Below are positions 1 to 8,296 of a stretch of 64,000 nucleotides of DNA, piece after piece. Source of the DNA: Bacillota bacterium (GTDB taxonomy: Bacteria; Bacillota; Clostridia; Acetivibrionales; DTU013). Under the pieces are notes generated by a model that was not told the DNA's origin, ran no database searches, and worked only from the letters and a program-made list of their open reading frames with translations. The stretch lies in contig JAEZCA010000022.1 of the NCBI GenBank assembly GCA_023412665.1, positions 1-64,000 of the forward strand, given 5' to 3'. Every line of letters begins with the position of its first letter. Positions within the stretch are counted from its first letter, which is position 1. Both the position numbers and the translations under genes were made by a program.

Positions 1-107
1 TCATCTGCATTCAAGCTACACGTAAGCAGCAGCCCCAATACAGTGGCCAGCAATACAAATTGCACCGGAGAAAAAGCACAGAAAATTGAATCATTTCCTT
101 GATCCAT
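1..107 (-). CDS. Small hydrophobic protein, C-terminus beyond window
   Basis: An open frame reads leftwards from an ATG at 107 and leaves the window after 35 codons. It begins MDQGNDSIFCAFSPVQ, followed by a hydrophobic stretch (FVLLATVLGLLL) and then TCSLNADE. An AGAGG-type ribosome binding site lies about 11 bases upstream of the ATG. The shape (short polar head, one membrane segment, acidic follow-on) resembles small uncharacterised clostridial proteins, but I cannot name a family with certainty. The function is unknown and the 3' end is not visible. Confidence 0.45.
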   Translation of the reverse strand, partial: MDQGNDSIFCAFSPVQFVLLATVLGLLLTCSLNAD

Positions 108-221
108 AACTGAATTCAACCTCTACATCAGTATAATATAGAGTATGAATCCGGCACCAGAGTGTGACTGAACAACCCCGGCTAATGTATCAGCTTACTG
201 ACAAAGCCGTCAAATATAAGC

Positions 222-584
222 TCAATATATATTGACAGGAGTCCCCAATATCACCTTGCTGTATAATTCCGCCGCATCGTTGCTGTACATGCGTACACAG
301 CCATGCGAAACAGCCTGCCCTATGGACCAGGGCTTGTTTGTGCCATGTATCCCATAAACACCCCAGGGTACGCTAAGCTGCATAAAATGTCCGCCGAACT
401 GCTCTCCCCAAAGAGCTTTTTTCGTGATCGTCCAGCTTCCTTTCGGAGTAGGCGTAGAGGGCTTGCCTACCGCAACAGGATATGATTTTACCTGGATACC
501 GTTCTCAAACAATTTTAATGTTCTATTCCCTGTATCAATTTCAATGCTAAACATAAAATCAGCCTCCGGAATATTATATTCCAT
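222..584 (-). CDS. L,D-transpeptidase (YkuD domain), minimal form
   Basis: A 120-residue protein consisting of little more than a YkuD catalytic domain. The family makes 3-3 cross-links in peptidoglycan or attaches proteins to it, using an active-site cysteine. The signature is visible as GIHGTNKPWSIG followed by SHGCVRM, giving the catalytic His and Cys. The N-terminus (FSIEIDTGNRTLKLFENG) matches the opening strands of YkuD domains. No signal peptide or LysM domain is seen, so export is unexplained. This is common in the short clostridial versions, which may be spore or cell-envelope proteins. It is transcribed away from the AEC transporter gene at 725. Confidence 0.85.
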   Translation of the reverse strand: MEYNIPEADFMFSIEIDTGNRTLKLFENGIQVKSYPVAVGKPSTPTPKGSWTITKKALWGEQFGGHFMQLSVPWGVYGIHGTNKPWSIGQAVSHGCVRMYSNDAAELYSKVILGTPVNIY

Positions 585-724
585 CCGCAGCAGGTCGTAT
601 CCATCCTCTCCTATAAAAGTATACGGCTTAATTCAACATATGGTATCAACATTTTAGCATTCGTGTAGTATAATATGCTTTATGTTACTTAAACAGGACA
701 AATTACGACATAGTGAGGTTTATC

Positions 725-1642
725 ATGGGCAATGCTGGAACGGTTTTTAATCAGGTAATAATACTTTTTATTATAATGTTAATAGGCTTTATTGCTAAAA
801 AGCAGGGCATTTTCAACAGCTCGGTGAATAAGAAGCTGTCCGAACTCCTGCTAAAGGTAACAAGCCCTCTGCTGGTCATATCTTCTTTTCAGGTGGAATT
901 TACACAAGATATATTAAAGAATGTACTGATAGTATTTACATTTGCCATGTCTGCCCACATCGTTTCAATCCTACTGGGAAAAATCCTGTTCAGGCGCTGT
1001 GATACGGAGTCATGCAAAATAATGAAATTTTCCGCCGTCTATTCCAATTGCGGATACATGGGCTTCCCGCTGCTGGCGAGCCTGTTTGGAAACATCGGCG
1101 TTTTATTCGGCTCGGTTTATGTCGCTGCCTTTAATATATTTCTCTGGACTAACGGTGTAATGATTTTCAATGACAGTAAGAAGCCGGACCGTCATACTAT
1201 AAAAAAGGTGCTGCTGAACCCCGGGATCATATCAGTTGTAATAGGCATTCTGCTGTTTGTTTTCTCATTGAAGCTTCCTGCGCCTGTTGCCAGCGCTGTC
1301 GAAATGGTAGGCTCTATGACGTCGCCGCTTTCCATGCTTATTGTAGGTGCAACCATAGCAGACTGTGAATTGAAAAAACTATTTAAGGGTTGGAATATTT
1401 ACTATATCTCGGCAGTACGACTTATACTTATCCCCCTGCTGGCCTTTGCGATTTTAAGGCTGGCCGGGCTGCAGGATATGCTGCTGAAAGTATGCGTATT
1501 GGTAGTTGCAATGCCCGTAGCAACAACAACTGCGATATTCGCAGAACTATACGACAGCGATGCCATTTTCGCTTCCCGTACAGTGGTTTTATCAACGCTG
1601 CTATCCATCATAACCATACCGCTTCTTATGTTGATTATATAA
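725..1642 (+). CDS. AEC-family transporter (auxin efflux carrier-like permease)
   Basis: An integral membrane protein of about 305 residues with roughly ten hydrophobic segments in two five-helix halves, the layout of the AEC/bile-acid-sodium-symporter superfamily. The N-terminal block (MLIGFIAKKQGIFN, then LLLKVTSPLLVISSF) is typical of bacterial AEC proteins, which move small organic acids such as malate or malonate; the substrate here cannot be read from sequence. I place the start at ATG 725 rather than the in-frame GTG at 713, because GTGAGG at 713-718 is the likely ribosome binding site. It appears monocistronic. A weak inverted repeat follows the stop. Confidence 0.85.
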   Translation: MGNAGTVFNQVIILFIIMLIGFIAKKQGIFNSSVNKKLSELLLKVTSPLLVISSFQVEFTQDILKNVLIVFTFAMSAHIVSILLGKILFRRCDTESCKIMKFSAVYSNCGYMGFPLLASLFGNIGVLFGSVYVAAFNIFLWTNGVMIFNDSKKPDRHTIKKVLLNPGIISVVIGILLFVFSLKLPAPVASAVEMVGSMTSPLSMLIVGATIADCELKKLFKGWNIYYISAVRLILIPLLAFAILRLAGLQDMLLKVCVLVVAMPVATTTAIFAELYDSDAIFASRTVVLSTLLSIITIPLLMLII

Positions 1643-1727
1643 GCAGGTCAGGCTTAAAATATTCACATTTCCTCAAATACTATGGTGGCCTATTTGTAAT
1701 CCGTTACTGCTGAAGCCCGGTTTCAGG

Positions 1728-2921
1728 CTAATATGGGATCAATTCAAGCCTGACCCCGTTAGGATCAAGCTCTGCTGATGCTTTGAAATCCTGCACTGCA
1801 TCCTTGAACATAGACTTCTTTATATAGCATAATGCCCTGCTTACATAGACTTCGGCAACAGTCCCCTTGTCATAAGCTCCAGTATCACCGGCTGTATCGG
1901 CGGTAATCAACCCGACAGCCTTGTTGAAATCCTCCAGAGCCTTGTCATACTCGCCTTTATTATAGAAAAGCCTGCCCCTGTGAAAATAACACAAGCCATC
2001 CTGCTCATTGAGCCTTATAGCCTCTTGTATGCTTTTCAATCCTTCATCATACATGGCCTTGAACAAATAAGCCTCAGCCTTATCCCTGTGTGCCTTATAA
2101 AAATCCGGTTCCAATTCCAGAGCTTTATTGAAGGCTGTTATTGCTCGGTTTGGCATGGACAGCTCCTGACAGTATTTTCTGCCTGCTTTCCAATAATCCT
2201 CTGCACCCTCATAGCTGCGATCCTCTATAATGCCATCGTCCTCACTGCTGATTTTATATACCTCTGTTCCGGTGATCGCATTATCATCAAGAAGCCCAGT
2301 GAAAAAGCCTGTTTTGAATATAAATACCAGGGCCTGCTCCCTCGTAGCCTTTTTCAGCGGCTCTACGGTAAGCTCTGCAGTGCCCTTCATTATATGATTG
2401 TCGTATATGTACGCAACTGAAGGTCTTGCCCAGCCGGCTATCCTATCCTCATCCTTGAAAACAAGTCCGGGATCCGATATCGGTTCGATCCCGGGTCGGA
2501 GAGCCTTTATAGTCCTGAACAGCATGACTGACATCTGCTGCCTGTCTATTTCGCCTTTGGGATCAAATTTCTTTTTACCGGTACCATTTACGATTTGGAG
2601 CGTTCCTGCTTTCAATATCTCAGACCTGTAGGGGCTGCCTGCTATATCGGTGAATGCATTCAGATCACCGCATTCAGCGTTGATGCCGGTTATCTTTTCA
2701 TAAAGGCAGCATACCAGCATCGCGAATTCTTCTCTTGTTATATTCTTTTTATAATCCGTATATATTTCCGGGAATCCAAAATCGAGTGATTTAAGTATTT
2801 CGACCTGTTTTACGGCCCAACTGCCCGGTACATCCTGGTCGGCATAAACACAGACAGGCATGGAGGCAGCAAAAAGCACGATAGCTGTTAGAAGGCACAA
2901 GGCACGGGTTTTCAGAGTCAT
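1728..2921 (-). CDS. Secreted SLH-domain protein with TPR repeats
   Basis: A cleavable signal peptide (KTRALCLLTAIVLFAASMPV, ending near VYA) starts a 397-residue protein. Residues about 30-215 carry S-layer homology motifs, including the typical FDPKGEIDRQQMSVMLFR and REQALVFIFK endings. From about 240 to the end there are three or more tetratricopeptide repeats (AITAFNKALELEPDFYKAH, EYDKALEDFNKAVGL). SLH modules bind pyruvylated wall polymers, so this should be a cell-surface scaffold with a TPR interaction face. I chose the ATG at 2921 because a GGGGGGT ribosome binding site stands just upstream; an in-frame start 18 bases earlier is less likely. Confidence 0.85.
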   Translation of the reverse strand: MTLKTRALCLLTAIVLFAASMPVCVYADQDVPGSWAVKQVEILKSLDFGFPEIYTDYKKNITREEFAMLVCCLYEKITGINAECGDLNAFTDIAGSPYRSEILKAGTLQIVNGTGKKKFDPKGEIDRQQMSVMLFRTIKALRPGIEPISDPGLVFKDEDRIAGWARPSVAYIYDNHIMKGTAELTVEPLKKATREQALVFIFKTGFFTGLLDDNAITGTEVYKISSEDDGIIEDRSYEGAEDYWKAGRKYCQELSMPNRAITAFNKALELEPDFYKAHRDKAEAYLFKAMYDEGLKSIQEAIRLNEQDGLCYFHRGRLFYNKGEYDKALEDFNKAVGLITADTAGDTGAYDKGTVAEVYVSRALCYIKKSMFKDAVQDFKASAELDPNGVRLELIPY

Positions 2922-3053
2922 TGTGATACCCCCCGACACGGCATTAGAGCGGATAATGATGGTTCAATTATACACCTGCACACATTCTTTGTAAATAAAC
3001 GCAGACGTACTATGCAGGGAGAGGGATGGCACTCAAAAAATGAATATATTTTA

Positions 3054-3107
3054 TTGACAGTCTGATCTGTCAGTGATATATTGTGTATATACGGTATACA
3101 CAATATA
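3054..3107 (+). promoter_or_regulatory. Promoter and perfect GntR-type operator of the ABC operon
   Basis: A consensus -35 TTGACA (3054-3059) is separated by exactly 17 bp from a -10 TATATT (3077-3082). Lying over the -10 and the start point is a perfect 13-bp inverted repeat, TATATTGTGTATA (3077-3089) and TATACACAATATA (3095-3107), with a 5-bp spacer. A second inverted repeat, TGACAG/CTGTCA (3055-3060 and 3067-3072), covers the -35. The layout suggests repression by the GntR protein at 4696, which would exclude polymerase when bound. Confidence 0.8.
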
Positions 3108-3124
3108 AGGAGGCAGACTATCGT

Positions 3125-3967
3125 ATGGAGATTTTGTCTGTTCAAAATTTAAGCAAAAAATATGAGAAATTTACATTAAAGGATGTGTCCTTCAGTCTGG
3201 AGACAGGCTATATAATGGGCTTTATAGGACGCAACGGCGCCGGCAAGACAACTACGCTCAAATCCATGCTGGGTCTTGTACATCCGGACAGCGGAAAGGT
3301 TTTCATCATGGGGGAGGAATTTTCGGACAACGAATTTTCCTGCAAGCAGAAAATAGGTGTCGTCTTCGGCGGTGCTGATTATTATCCCAAAAAGAAACTC
3401 AAGGTAATAGCTGATGTTACAAAAAGGTTCTACAAAGAATGGGACGAAAATAAATATGAACACTGCCTTAAGCGGTTTGACCTTGATACGGAAAAAAGTG
3501 TGGATGAATTATCGGCCGGCATGAGGGTCAAATTCTCGCTTGCTCTGGCACTGTCACACAATGCACGCCTTCTGATACTGGACGAGCCCACAAGCGGTCT
3601 TGACCCGGTATCAAGGGACGATTTGATAGAACTGTTCCAGGAGCTCATCGAAGACGGAGAGCATAGTATTTTATTTTCCACCCATATCACCTCCGACCTC
3701 GAAAAATGTGCTGATTACATTACCTATATCAAGGACGGCGAGATCATAGCCAGTTCCGAAAAGGAGAGCTTCACCGACTCATACAGGGTCGTCAAGGGAA
3801 CTTCAGAACAGCTTACGGATGAATTTTCAAGAAAGCTGATCGGCTGCAGAGAGCACAGGTTCGGATTCGAAGCGATGATACGGACAGAAGACCTGCCTGC
3901 CCCGGATGGAGTTGATGTATCTCCCGCAGATCTGGAAACGATAATGATCCATATAGAAAGAGAGTGA
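3125..3967 (+). CDS. ABC transporter ATP-binding protein (GntR-linked type)
   Basis: A 280-residue ABC ATPase with Walker A GRNGAGKTT, an LSAGM signature (degenerate compared with LSGGQ), Walker B LLILDEPTSGLDP and the H-loop STH. It starts at ATG 3125, with AAGGAGG at 3108-3114; upstream in-frame codons lie inside the operator and are rejected. Ribosome binding site and start are directly downstream of a perfect palindrome. The next gene, a six-helix permease, begins 4 bp after the stop, so the two should form an exporter. Together with the GntR gene they resemble the YtrA-regulated ABC systems induced by cell-wall antibiotics. The exported substrate is unknown. Confidence 0.88.
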   Translation: MEILSVQNLSKKYEKFTLKDVSFSLETGYIMGFIGRNGAGKTTTLKSMLGLVHPDSGKVFIMGEEFSDNEFSCKQKIGVVFGGADYYPKKKLKVIADVTKRFYKEWDENKYEHCLKRFDLDTEKSVDELSAGMRVKFSLALALSHNARLLILDEPTSGLDPVSRDDLIELFQELIEDGEHSILFSTHITSDLEKCADYITYIKDGEIIASSEKESFTDSYRVVKGTSEQLTDEFSRKLIGCREHRFGFEAMIRTEDLPAPDGVDVSPADLETIMIHIERE

Positions 3968-3971
3968 GTTT

Positions 3972-4625
3972 ATGATGAAGGATCTACTTTACAAGGAATT
4001 CAAGCTTGCATTGCACCAGACAACAATAATTTTCATGTCTTTCAGCATGATGCTGCTGATCCCTTCCTACCCGTATTATGTTGCTTTTTTCTATACCACA
4101 CTGTCACTGTTTTTTACATTCATGAGCGGGAGAGAAAATAAAGATATTTTTTACACAGTAATGCTTCCGATAAAAAAAAGAGATGCAGTTAAGGCACGCT
4201 GCTGGATGGTGGCGATCATTGAACTGGCTCATATAATCATCTCTATCCCGTTTGCAGTTATTAGCTCAAAAATAAGTCCGTCCGGCGGTAATATGGCAGG
4301 CATTGATGCAAATGCAGCTTTTTTCGGTCTTGTCCTGATCATGTTTGCTTTCTTCAACTTTGTTTTTATCACGACGTTTTATAAAACTGCATACAAAATC
4401 GGAAGAGCTTTTGTATATGGAGGCATTGTCATAACTATATTTATAGTGGCCGCAGAAGCACTCGTATGGATACCGTCACCTGTACAGGCTTACCTGGATA
4501 CCACAGCGCCAGGCTCGTTTTTATCACAGCTTCCTCTTCTGCTTGCAGGTGTCGCAGTCTGGGTGCTTATGATGCTGCTGACTTACAGAAAGTCTGCAGA
4601 CAGCTTTGAAAAAGTAGACCTGTAG
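3972..4625 (+). CDS. ABC-2 type membrane protein, partner of upstream ATPase
   Basis: A 217-residue membrane protein with about six hydrophobic segments. The N-terminal MMKDLLYKEFKLALHQ is the amphipathic lead-in typical of ABC-2 permeases. The segment SGRENKDIFYTVMLPIKKRD is the cytosolic coupling region seen in this family of short permeases. It begins 4 bp after the ATPase stop, so translation is probably coupled. It is predicted to be the transmembrane half of the exporter under GntR control. Confidence 0.8.
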   Translation: MMKDLLYKEFKLALHQTTIIFMSFSMMLLIPSYPYYVAFFYTTLSLFFTFMSGRENKDIFYTVMLPIKKRDAVKARCWMVAIIELAHIIISIPFAVISSKISPSGGNMAGIDANAAFFGLVLIMFAFFNFVFITTFYKTAYKIGRAFVYGGIVITIFIVAAEALVWIPSPVQAYLDTTAPGSFLSQLPLLLAGVAVWVLMMLLTYRKSADSFEKVDL

Positions 4626-4695
4626 TATCAATACCATCAGACAGTAGAGTACACTGCAAGAGATGATAAAATAATAAACAGGATAAGCGAGCAAT

Positions 4696-5064
4696 ATGAA
4701 TATTGTTATATCAAGCAATACTGACAACCCAATATACCAACAGCTATTTGACCAGATAAGCACACAGATAATCAAAGGTGAGCTGCCCGGCGATCTTTGT
4801 CTTCCGCCTATCAGGACGGTGGCAAAGGAACTCAGGATAAGCGTCATACCGGTGAAAATGGCATGGGAGGAGCTGGAGCGTCAAGGCTTTATCTACACAA
4901 TGGCTGGCAAAGGCTGTTTTGTGTCTCCGCTGCCTCCTGATGAGCTTGCCTCCAGACGCAATATGTTGGCGCAGAAAAAGCTGTCACAGGATGTCATTTA
5001 CTGCAAATCTCTTGGTCTATCTCTGTCGGAAATCATAGAAATAATCAAGCAATTACACAATTGA
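4696..5064 (+). CDS. GntR-family transcriptional regulator (YtrA-like, short C-terminus)
   Basis: A 122-residue regulator. The N-terminal winged helix is clear (NPIYQQLFDQISTQIIKGEL, then LPPIRTVAKELRISVIPVKM and GFIYTMAGKGCFV). Only about 45 residues follow it, the hallmark of the YtrA subfamily, which lacks a large effector domain and usually regulates adjacent ABC exporters. It is the third gene of the operon starting at 3125, 70 bp after the permease. It most probably binds the perfect palindrome at 3077-3107. Having the regulator last instead of first is the reverse of the Bacillus ytr order. Confidence 0.85.
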   Translation: MNIVISSNTDNPIYQQLFDQISTQIIKGELPGDLCLPPIRTVAKELRISVIPVKMAWEELERQGFIYTMAGKGCFVSPLPPDELASRRNMLAQKKLSQDVIYCKSLGLSLSEIIEIIKQLHN

Positions 5065-5087
5065 GAAGATTATCAAGGTTCCATGGC

Positions 5088-5231
5088 ATGGTCAATTTTA
5101 CCCGGTACACCATGTTTATGAATGAGCCTGTTCCGTTGAGCATAAATATCATAAAGACCGTATTTATGCTGCTTATGGTAGTCCTGTTGTCTGCCTGCTT
5201 GAATTGCAGAGTCACATCTGTTAAAATGTAA
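5088..5231 (+). CDS. Possible small membrane or lipoprotein-like peptide (47 aa)
   Basis: A short frame starting at ATG 5088, 24 bp after the GntR stop, encodes a polar head followed by a hydrophobic helix (TVFMLLMVVLLSACLNC) that ends in a lipobox-like LSAC. A weak AAGG lies about nine bases upstream. It would be the last gene of the ABC-GntR operon. No family is recognised, and it could equally be a remnant of a larger membrane protein. An opposing frame on the other strand (5073-5255) looks less protein-like. Confidence 0.3.
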   Translation: MVNFTRYTMFMNEPVPLSINIIKTVFMLLMVVLLSACLNCRVTSVKM

Positions 5232-5279
5232 CAAACGATATGTATAATCTGACATTATTTGTGAAGGTTGTGATTAACT

Positions 5280-6281
5280 ATGGATATTTGCAAAAGTGAA
5301 AAAAACGGCAATCTTCAAACGCTCGTTGGTATCATATCCGAAAGCGGACAAAGGACCCTTATTCAAATGCATAACTCACCTGATCCCGACTCCATTGCCA
5401 GCGCCTACGGTCTTCAATACCTGCTGCAAAACTCCGGAATACAGGCAGATATCTGCTACCGCGGCGAGATTGAAAAGTACAGCACCAGCAGAATGGTAGA
5501 GCTGCTGCACATTAAGCTGAAAAACATCAGAGAAATCCCTGATATGACGGAAAACGATTACATAATACTTGTTGATTCACAAAAGGGAAATTCAAACATA
5601 ACAGATTTTATAGGAAACGAAATCGCATCAATAGATCATCACCCGACTTTCCACAAGATCGATTACCTGTTCCAGGATATCAGACCGCATGTCGGAGCGT
5701 GCTCCTCTATAATTGCAGAGTACTTTGCAGAAAGCGGCATTGAGATGCCGGCCAGCATTGCAACTGCCCTGATCTACGGCTTGAAAACAGACACTCTCGA
5801 TCTGTCCAGAGGTGTCAGTGAACTGGATCTTGATATGTTCTATACATTGTATAAGGCTGCCGATATAGAGCTGTTGAACCTCATCCAGCTGAACCAGCTG
5901 CAGTTCTGTGATCTGGTGGCTTACAGCAACGCCATCAAGAACATAAAAATATACGGCAGCGTAGGAATAGCCGATATAGGGGCAGACTGTCCGGACTCGC
6001 TGCTCGGGACCGTATCTGATTTCATAATGTCACTGAAGGAAGTTGAATTTTCTGTTGTTTATTCAATAAGAAAGGGAGGAGTCAAATTCTCTGTACGAAA
6101 TGAGAATGCCGAACTGGATGCCGGAAAGATAATAATGGCCGTGCTCAATGGTCTTGGCAGCGGCGGAGGCCACAAAACCATGGCAGGAGGCTTTGTCCCC
6201 CGGGCAGCGGCTGATTCGGTCGGTCCATCCTTCCATTCCTTTATAGAGAATAGGATACTTGATACTCTGAGAAATAGATGA
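5280..6281 (+). CDS. DHH-family phosphoesterase (NrnA-like)
   Basis: A 333-residue protein with both halves of the DHH/DHHA1 fold. Motif I is HNSPDPDSIASA, motif II contains VDSQ, motif III is SIDHHPTF, and the C-terminal DHHA1 part holds LGSGGGHKTMAGGFV. These residues coordinate two metal ions and hydrolyse short oligoribonucleotides, cyclic dinucleotide breakdown products or pAp. Motif I normally reads like DHDxDA; the His/Asn pattern here is a mild variant. It stands alone, with a strong terminator after it. Confidence 0.85.
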   Translation: MDICKSEKNGNLQTLVGIISESGQRTLIQMHNSPDPDSIASAYGLQYLLQNSGIQADICYRGEIEKYSTSRMVELLHIKLKNIREIPDMTENDYIILVDSQKGNSNITDFIGNEIASIDHHPTFHKIDYLFQDIRPHVGACSSIIAEYFAESGIEMPASIATALIYGLKTDTLDLSRGVSELDLDMFYTLYKAADIELLNLIQLNQLQFCDLVAYSNAIKNIKIYGSVGIADIGADCPDSLLGTVSDFIMSLKEVEFSVVYSIRKGGVKFSVRNENAELDAGKIIMAVLNGLGSGGGHKTMAGGFVPRAAADSVGPSFHSFIENRILDTLRNR

Positions 6282-6358
6282 CATCGTTTGAGAGCCAAGT
6301 GCTCATCATACGATAAAGCAAAGCAAACCTGAAAAACAGCGGTAATAAGGATATGTAC

Positions 6359-6397
6359 GGGGATTACTCCCGGTGAACCCGGGAGTGATCCCCTTTT
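6359..6397 (+). terminator. Rho-independent terminator after DHH gene
   Basis: GGGGATTACTCCCGG pairs with CCCGGGAGTGATCCCC around a TGAA loop, followed by TTTT. It ends the DHH transcript and faces the convergent DUF1540 gene. Confidence 0.85.
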
Positions 6398-6419
6398 GCT
6401 CAAGTGCTGTCATGTGCGT

Positions 6420-6596
6420 TTATTTCATTCTGGCATGATTCTTGTAGCTAGCACATAAGGTCTCATCATACGGTGCACCGCTGTCCGACTTTGCAGACGC
6501 GCTTACCTGGATAGCGTCCAGCGTACAATGATTGTCATTTTTCTCGTTATATAGACAGCTTTTCACTGAACACAAAATGCTTTGACATTTATCCAT
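6420..6596 (-). CDS. DUF1540 domain protein
   Basis: A 58-residue cysteine-rich protein with the DUF1540 pattern: CSVKSCLYN, then HCTLDAIQV, and a late CASY. The spaced cysteines suggest a small metal-binding fold. These proteins are widespread in sporulating Clostridia, and their function is unknown. I chose the ATG at 6596, which is preceded by GGGAGGT at a normal distance; the frame remains open upstream, but the extra residues are not family-like. Confidence 0.8.
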   Translation of the reverse strand: MDKCQSILCSVKSCLYNEKNDNHCTLDAIQVSASAKSDSGAPYDETLCASYKNHARMK

Positions 6597-6720
6597 GGCT
6601 TTTACCTCCCGCTTATTTTTATGAAACCTGCCTAACAGCATTGCCTCTTTATGTTGCGCTTTTCAAAATTTAATATGAAAAAATAATAAAAAAATTTCTT
6701 ATGCAAATTATTGCACTTTA

Positions 6721-6749
6721 TTGACAAGATTCATCAACAATGATAGTAT
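6721..6749 (+). promoter_or_regulatory. Promoter of codBA
   Basis: TTGACA (6721-6726) and TAGTAT (6744-6749) are separated by 17 bp. The predicted start near 6756 gives a leader of about 210 nt before codB, long enough for RNA-based control. Confidence 0.65.
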
Positions 6750-6787
6750 CAATTCGACAAAATAATCTTTAATTTCGGTACAGAGAT

Positions 6788-6927
6788 GCCGACAAGATTT
6801 TATAAATTGACATCGTTATAAGTTCTATAGTGATGTATCAAATCTTGCGGCCAATGCAGGATTTTTTTGTTCTCCTGCATCGGTTCATGGTCATAAAGGC
6901 ATGCAGATTATGCCCATACCATCGATG
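6788..6927 (+). ncRNA. Structured codBA leader, possible riboswitch or attenuator
   Basis: Three helices can be drawn by eye. The first is a 12-bp stem, GCCG(A)CAAGATTT (6788-6800) with AAATCTTGCGGC (6840-6851), with a single bulged A. It encloses an 11-bp hairpin (6810-6836, loop AGTTC) through an asymmetric internal loop of 9 and 3 nt. The second is ATGCAGGA/TCCTGCAT (6854-6880), with a U-rich loop. The third combines CATCG/CGATG, ATGGT/ACCAT and GGCAT/ATGCC (6878-6927). The second and third helices share 6878-6880, so they compete. It does not match the purine, preQ1, THF or guanidine riboswitch patterns I know. Confidence 0.5.
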
Positions 6928-6966
6928 TACCCCGGCAGTTAAAAAAATTGTAAAGGGGTAAAAATC

Positions 6967-8202
6967 ATGGCAAAGAAAGCAAACGAACACATCGACATCG
7001 ATTACTCACTCGAAAAAGTACCATCCAGCGCCCGTAAAGGCTTTTGGCCCATGTTCTTCATTATGCTGGGCTTCACCTTCTTCTCTGCCAGCATGAGCGT
7101 CGGCGCCAGCCTCGGAAACGGACTGGACCTGTCCGGCTTCATATGGGCGATCCTGATTGGCGGCATCATACTTGGAGCATACACCGGAGTACTCGCATAC
7201 ATCGGCAGCTCCACAGGCTTGAGTCTTGATCTGCTTGCACAACGTTCCTTTGGAAAATTCGGCTCTTACCTCCCTTCTGCGCTTATCAGCTTTACACAGA
7301 TCGGATGGTTCGGTGTAGGCGTTGCCATGTTTGCAATCCCGGCTTCCGAGCTTCTTGGGATCAGCCCCATCATCCTCGTTATCATTGCAGGTGCATGTAT
7401 GACCTCATCCGCATATTTTGGCATAAAGGGACTTGAGATTGTAAGCTATGTAGCTGTACCTCTCATCGCAGCCCTCGGCATTTACTCAATGATCACAGCT
7501 ACAGTGGAAGGCGGAGGCCTTACTGAAATATTTGCAAAGAATGCGGGCTCGGTTACGATCCTGTCAGGAGTAGGCATGGTCATAGGCTCCTTTGTCAGCG
7601 GCGGTACTGCCACTCCAAACTTTATAAGGTTTGCAAAGAACAATAGGATAGCGGTTATCACAACAGTTGTAGCATTCTTCCTTGGCAATACGCTTATGTT
7701 CGCCTTTGGTGCAGTCGGCGGAGCATTCACGGGAAAGGATGACATCTTTTATGTACTGATCGCCCAAGGCTTGGCAATACCCGCCCTTCTGGTATTGGGA
7801 GGCAACATCTGGACCACGAATGACAATGCGTTATACACCTCAGGGCTCGGACTCTCGAACATCACAAAGATCCGTAAGCGTCCAATGGTTCTGATAGCCG
7901 GCGTTATCGGAACAGTAGCGGCCATCTGGCTGTACAACAACTTTATCAGCTGGCTTGCCTTCCTCAATGCAACACTGCCTCCGGTCGGTGCTATAATCGC
8001 TCTTGATTTCTTCCTGCACAGAGCGGCTTATTCAGGAGATTCTAAGGTAGAGCGCAAATTCAACTTTGGTGCTATCATTGGAGTTATAGCCGGAGCGCTG
8101 GCCGGAAATTTCGTCCCCTTTGGTATAGCTGCGATTAATGCTATGGCAGTAGCATGCATATGCTATATAATCGCTGAGATAATCGACAGAAAAAAGGCAT
8201 AA
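6967..8202 (+). CDS. codB: Cytosine permease
   Basis: A 411-residue member of the nucleobase:cation symporter-1 family with about twelve transmembrane helices. The N-terminal KGFWPMFFIMLGFTFFSASM and LDLLAQRSFGKFGSYLPS are typical of CodB-like proteins. It imports cytosine for deamination by the enzyme encoded 94 bp downstream. It starts at ATG 6967 behind AAAGGGG. The gene lies after a long folded leader (6788-6927), so its expression is probably set at RNA level. Confidence 0.9.
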   Translation: MAKKANEHIDIDYSLEKVPSSARKGFWPMFFIMLGFTFFSASMSVGASLGNGLDLSGFIWAILIGGIILGAYTGVLAYIGSSTGLSLDLLAQRSFGKFGSYLPSALISFTQIGWFGVGVAMFAIPASELLGISPIILVIIAGACMTSSAYFGIKGLEIVSYVAVPLIAALGIYSMITATVEGGGLTEIFAKNAGSVTILSGVGMVIGSFVSGGTATPNFIRFAKNNRIAVITTVVAFFLGNTLMFAFGAVGGAFTGKDDIFYVLIAQGLAIPALLVLGGNIWTTNDNALYTSGLGLSNITKIRKRPMVLIAGVIGTVAAIWLYNNFISWLAFLNATLPPVGAIIALDFFLHRAAYSGDSKVERKFNFGAIIGVIAGALAGNFVPFGIAAINAMAVACICYIIAEIIDRKKA

Positions 8203-8296
8203 TAGATAATGGAAGCTGCTCACTTGAACAATGCTTCACAGAATAATGGCGAAAATTTGCTATGGCATAACATAATAATGATAGAAGGTAAATTTA

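Noticed and set aside
5073..5255. Minus-strand frame opposite the small hydrophobic frame
   Set aside because: It has no ribosome binding site, no domain and no membrane segment; the plus-strand reading is slightly better.
6788..6851. Purine-type riboswitch before codB
   Set aside because: The enclosed segment is too short for the three-way junction, and the conserved junction and loop bases are missing.
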